Shown here: positions 60,497-64,000 of the stretch, one piece after another
Layout of the letters: every line of letters starts with the position of its first letter
How positions within the stretch are numbered: the first letter of the stretch is position 1
DNA from: Balaenoptera acutorostrata
Taxonomy: Eukaryota > Chordata > Mammalia > Artiodactyla > Balaenopteridae
DNA length: 64,000 nucleotides
Direction of reading: 5' to 3'
NCBI RefSeq assembly: GCF_949987535.1
Contig: NC_080081.1
Location: 63,385,603 to 63,449,602, forward strand
Translations under genes and position numbers: made by a program
Notes under the pieces: generated by a model
Told to the model about the DNA's origin: nothing
The model's input: the letters and a program-made list of their open reading frames with translations, nothing else
Database searches by the model: none

Positions 60497-62505
60497 TTTT
60501 AACATCTTTATTGAGGTATAATTAACATACAATAAACTGCACATAGGTATAGTGTACAATTTGATATGTTTTAACATATATATACACACATATATGCACA
60601 CACACACATATATATATATATGCTAAAACTGTCATCACAATCCATCAAGATAAATCCACTATCTTCAGAAGTTTTCTTGGGCCCTTTTGTAATATCTCCT
60701 TCATTCCCCTCATTCCCCAGCTAACCAATGATCTTTATGTCATTGCACTTATTAATTTGCACTTTCTAGAGTTTTATATAAATTGAAATACACGGTATGG
60801 GCTATTTTTGGTAATCTTCTTTCTTTCACTCAGAATAATGATTTTGAGATTTATTGATGCTGTTAATGTATAAGTAGTCCATTCCTTTTTATTGGTGAGT
60901 AATATTCCATTTTATGGTTATATTACAATTTGTTTATCCATTCACTTGTTTTTGTTTTTTTTTAACTAAATTTATTTATTTATTTATTTTTGGCTGTGTT
61001 GGGTCTTCATTTCTGTGTGAGGGCTTTCTCCAGTTCCAGTGAGCAGGGGCCACTCTTCATCGCGGTGCACGGGCCTCTCACTGTCGTGGCCTCTCCCATT
61101 GTGGAGCACAGGCTCCAGATGCGCAGGCTCAGTAGTTGTGGCTCACGGGCCTAGCCGCTCTGCGGCATGTGGGATCTTCCCAGACCAGGGCTTGAACCCA
61201 TGTCCCCTGCATTGGCAGGCAGATTCTTAACCACTGTGCCACCAGGGAAGCCCCTCCATTCACTTGTTGATGGACATTTGGGTTGTTTCTAATTTTTGGC
61301 TATTATAAAAGAAGCAGCTGTGAACATTTGTGTACAAGTCTCTGTGTGGACATATCCTTTTTTTTCCCTCTGTGGCAAATACCTATGAGCAGATTGGTTG
61401 GAAAATATGGTAAATGTATGTTTAACTTTTAAGAAATTGCCAAACTCTTTTCTAGAGTGACTGTACCATTTTACATTCACACCAACAGTGTATGAGAGTT
61501 GCAGTAGATTCACCTCCTTGCCAGCCTTGGGTATGATCAGTCTTTTAAATTTTAGCCATTCTGATAGGTGTGGCATGGTACCTCGTTGAATTTTAATTTG
61601 CATTTTGCCAAAGACTAATGATGTTGAACATCTTTACATGTGCTTATTTGCCAATTGTGTATCTTATTTTGTGAAGTGTCTGTTCAAATCTTTTGCCTAC
61701 TTTTAAATTGGGGTTTTTGTTTTTTATTATTGAGTTCTTTATATGTTCTTTATCAGATGTGTGATTTACAAATATTCTCTTTCAGTTTGTAGTTTGTCTT
61801 TTCATTCTCTTCAGTCTTTTAATAGCAGAAGTTTTAAAACTTTAAAGAGTTTTATTTTATCATTTTTTTCTGTATGGGTTGTACTTGTTATATTTAAGAA
61901 ATCTTTGCCTATCCTAGTGTCACAAAGATTTTTCTCCAATGTTTTCTAATAGATGTTTTATAGTTTTAGGTTTTACATTTAGGTCTGTGTTTCATTTTGA
62001 GTTAATTTTTGTATATGATGCAAAGTATAGATAAAAGTTTATGTTTTTGTATATGGACATCCAATTGTTCCAGCACCATTTGTGGAAAAGTCTATCATTA
62101 TCATCCACTAATTTGCTTTTGTAGCTTTGTCAATAATCAATTGTTCATATACGTGTGGATCTATTTCTCTACTCTCCAGTGATTTATCTGTTCTATTGAT
62201 TTATCTGCCTGTCTTTATGCTGATACCGCACTGTATTGATAACTGTGACTTTATAATAAGTCTTGAAATCAAGGAATGGAAGTCCTCCAACACTGTTCTT
62301 CTTTTTCAAAGTTGCTTTAGCTATTCCAAATCCTTTGCATTTTCCATATGAATTTTAGAATTAGATTCTACAGAAAAGTTTGCTGTCACGCATTACAGAA
62401 AATTGGATTTTGATTGAAATTGCATTGAATCTATAGGTCAATTAGGAGAGAATTGAGATCCTAACAAAATTGCGTCTTCTGAGGTTGCTCACAAATCTAC
62501 TTAAT
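60497..62505 (-). mobile_element. Old minus-strand L1, 5'-truncated, interrupted by a CHR SINE
   Basis: The left end 'aacatctttattgaggtata' is an L1 3' UTR in reverse. ORF2 C-terminal sequence follows with broken frames (for example 61289-61603) up to about 62505. It contains a TA/CA-rich patch at 60580-60622 and the SINE at 60951-61254. Confidence 0.75.
60937..61268 (-). mobile_element. CHR-type SINE with 14-bp target duplication
   Basis: The SINE (60951-61254) is flanked by identical copies of 'TCCATTCACTTGTT' (60937-60950 and 61255-61268). Its tRNA-like head is at the right ('ccaccagggaagcccc'), and its A-rich tail shows as the T-rich run on the left. Confidence 0.95.
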
Positions 62506-63864
62506 TAGACACAATGAAAGAGAATCCCACTGCCAAATGCTCTGTCGTGGAACTCCTACTTTTCCCTCAGGCAACATGTGGCATCTGATGTTCAGACTGA
62601 GTAAGACGTCAGTGCTGATTTGTATAGTAAATTCAACACCAGTAAAGCTTAATTCTTTGTCTTTTAAAAAAATAAAAATAAATTAAAAATCAACTTCTAA
62701 TATTTTCTTCCCATACCTCAATGGATCAATACTGGGAACAATGTTCCCTGCTTAGGAGAACACTGGTAAAATTCCTTTCTATCTCTAAGGTGCTACAAAA
62801 GAATACAACATTGCACCCTGTTCATCCCAGTGATCAAAATTTTATTGTGTTCTGTGATTACCGAACTTGGTCTCCAGGGGAGCAGCCTCTTAGCTCTTAG
62901 CCTCTGTGACTTGGGGGAGAGAAGGGATAATAGCAGTTGGCAGCCTAGCTTGGCTAAGCGTTAGAAACAAAACACAGCTATTACTTCTTAGCCATATTGC
63001 TCTGATTGCTATTTGTTGATGAAAGCTGTGGGAAGAAATGGCAATGCATATAAACAGGAGAAATTTAGTCATAATTTATGCTTCTTTAGAAAATGCCAGC
63101 AGCAAAAATCACTACCAAAATATTCAAACCACCTATGACTAATCACACTAATCACAGGATGACCTGTGTTACCCTTGTGAGGTGGTAATCAAGCGCGTTA
63201 AAGACATTCCCCCTAATTTTGAGCATTTTAAAGCAATATGATGCCACGATTCAGATTTTCCTAGTGCAGGTGTCCACAGTGTTTCCAACTTTATGATATT
63301 TTGGAACCTGAACATTTTCCCCTCTAGGCATTGATGGCACACACTAAGTAGAACTAGCAAAGTGAGGCCTTGGGTTGCTAGGCAACCCTTAGAGTCACCC
63401 CTGGCTGGATCCCTTTCAGGTCTGCCACAGCGGGTCTTCCAAACTTTTACATGCACTGATGTTCAATAAATTTTGACCGCAGTCTTCTCTGTAGCAGGCA
63501 CTGTACCCCCACCTTTCCCCATGTGTTCTTCATTCTTAGCAGATAAATAAAAATGACAACTTTTCAATGAAACTTTCTCTTTACTTCCAAATATGTCCAT
63601 TTCCTCACATCTTTACCTCTGCCTTCCTATCTCTCAGGAAGAGGCATCCTTTCTAAATTTATCCTCACCCCCTACTCTCATTCTGGCTGATCCTGCAGCG
63701 TCACTTGGAAATTTGTTCAGATATCCTGCTTCTGGTATATCTTCGACCACTCCACCTGGACCTATCATGCCAGAAAGCAAATCTGATATCTCCGTGCCTG
63801 CCTCCCCACCCCCAGATACTTAAAACGCTTCAGGGGCCGCTATTACTCTTAGGAGATCCTAGGA
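62506..63864. other. Unique sequence
   Basis: Short unrecognised frames at 62890-63072 and 63169-63456 on the minus strand and 63593-63962 on the plus strand. No gene is supported. Confidence 0.4.
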
Positions 63865-64000
63865 AAAAACTCTTCCATGTGACCTCTAAAGCCCTACATA
63901 GTCTGCCTTCTGCCTGCCTCTCCATTCTTACCTTTCACTTGCTCTTCCTCTCTCTGCTCTAGACATACTGGATTTTCAACCCCTCAAACACATCTTGGGC
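63865..64000 (+). mobile_element. L2 LINE fragment, runs off the window
   Basis: 'ccatgtgacctctaaagccc', 'tacatagtctgccttctgcc' and 'gctctagacatactggattt' fit L2 sequence upstream of its 3' end. The rest lies beyond the window, and the start may be as early as about 63560. Confidence 0.65.

Overview
This window looks like ordinary, repeat-rich mammalian DNA, most likely from a cetacean or close relative. Three copies of a tRNA-derived SINE of the CHR type (right ends near 19297, 52020 and 61254) are the hallmark of whales, hippos and ruminants. The ruminant repeats BovB and Bov-tA and the pig SINE PRE-1 were not seen, which leaves cetacean or hippo as the best fit. This is an inference from repeat content only. 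I recognise no host protein-coding exon, no functional RNA gene, no CRISPR array and no prokaryotic feature. Every long open frame I could identify is a broken LINE-1 ORF.

Layout: 2155-6152 holds an old plus-strand L1 with a collapsed ORF2, followed by a second L1 3' end and a CA repeat. 6153-9863 is mostly unique sequence with one MIR. 9874-15620 is a minus-strand L1 that keeps both ends and a perfect 10-bp target-site duplication; it has lost about 1.7 kb of its reverse transcriptase and carries a 194-bp non-L1 retrocopy. 15631-27386 is mostly unique, with a probable solo LTR, a CHR SINE, an MLT1-like LTR, L2 pieces, two CR1/L3-like relics and two microsatellites. 27387-29893 is a 5'-truncated plus-strand L1. 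31986-33750 is an old LTR split by an L1 with a 5' inversion. 35240-37525 contains two MIRs and a diverged tandem duplication.

From about 37640 to 53810 the window is almost solid L1. An ancient plus-strand L1 carries an L1-in-L1 nest. It is followed by an old minus-strand L1 with repeated 5' UTR units and a small retrocopy, then by a nearly complete minus-strand L1 interrupted by a CHR SINE. The last 10 kb is unique sequence with MIR, L2, a hAT-type MITE, a 103-bp L1 tail, an ancient L1 piece and an L1 interrupted by a CHR SINE.

The parts do not form a pathway. The window is best read as an intergenic or intronic archive of L1-driven retrotransposition: target-site duplications, 5' inversions, nested insertions and L1-mobilised sequences can all be read directly. 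I did not find a convincing new biological system. The best leads are the two short retrocopies of unknown transcripts, the triple nest at 39507-40903, the in-frame ORF1-ORF2 join and the diverged 0.73-kb duplication.
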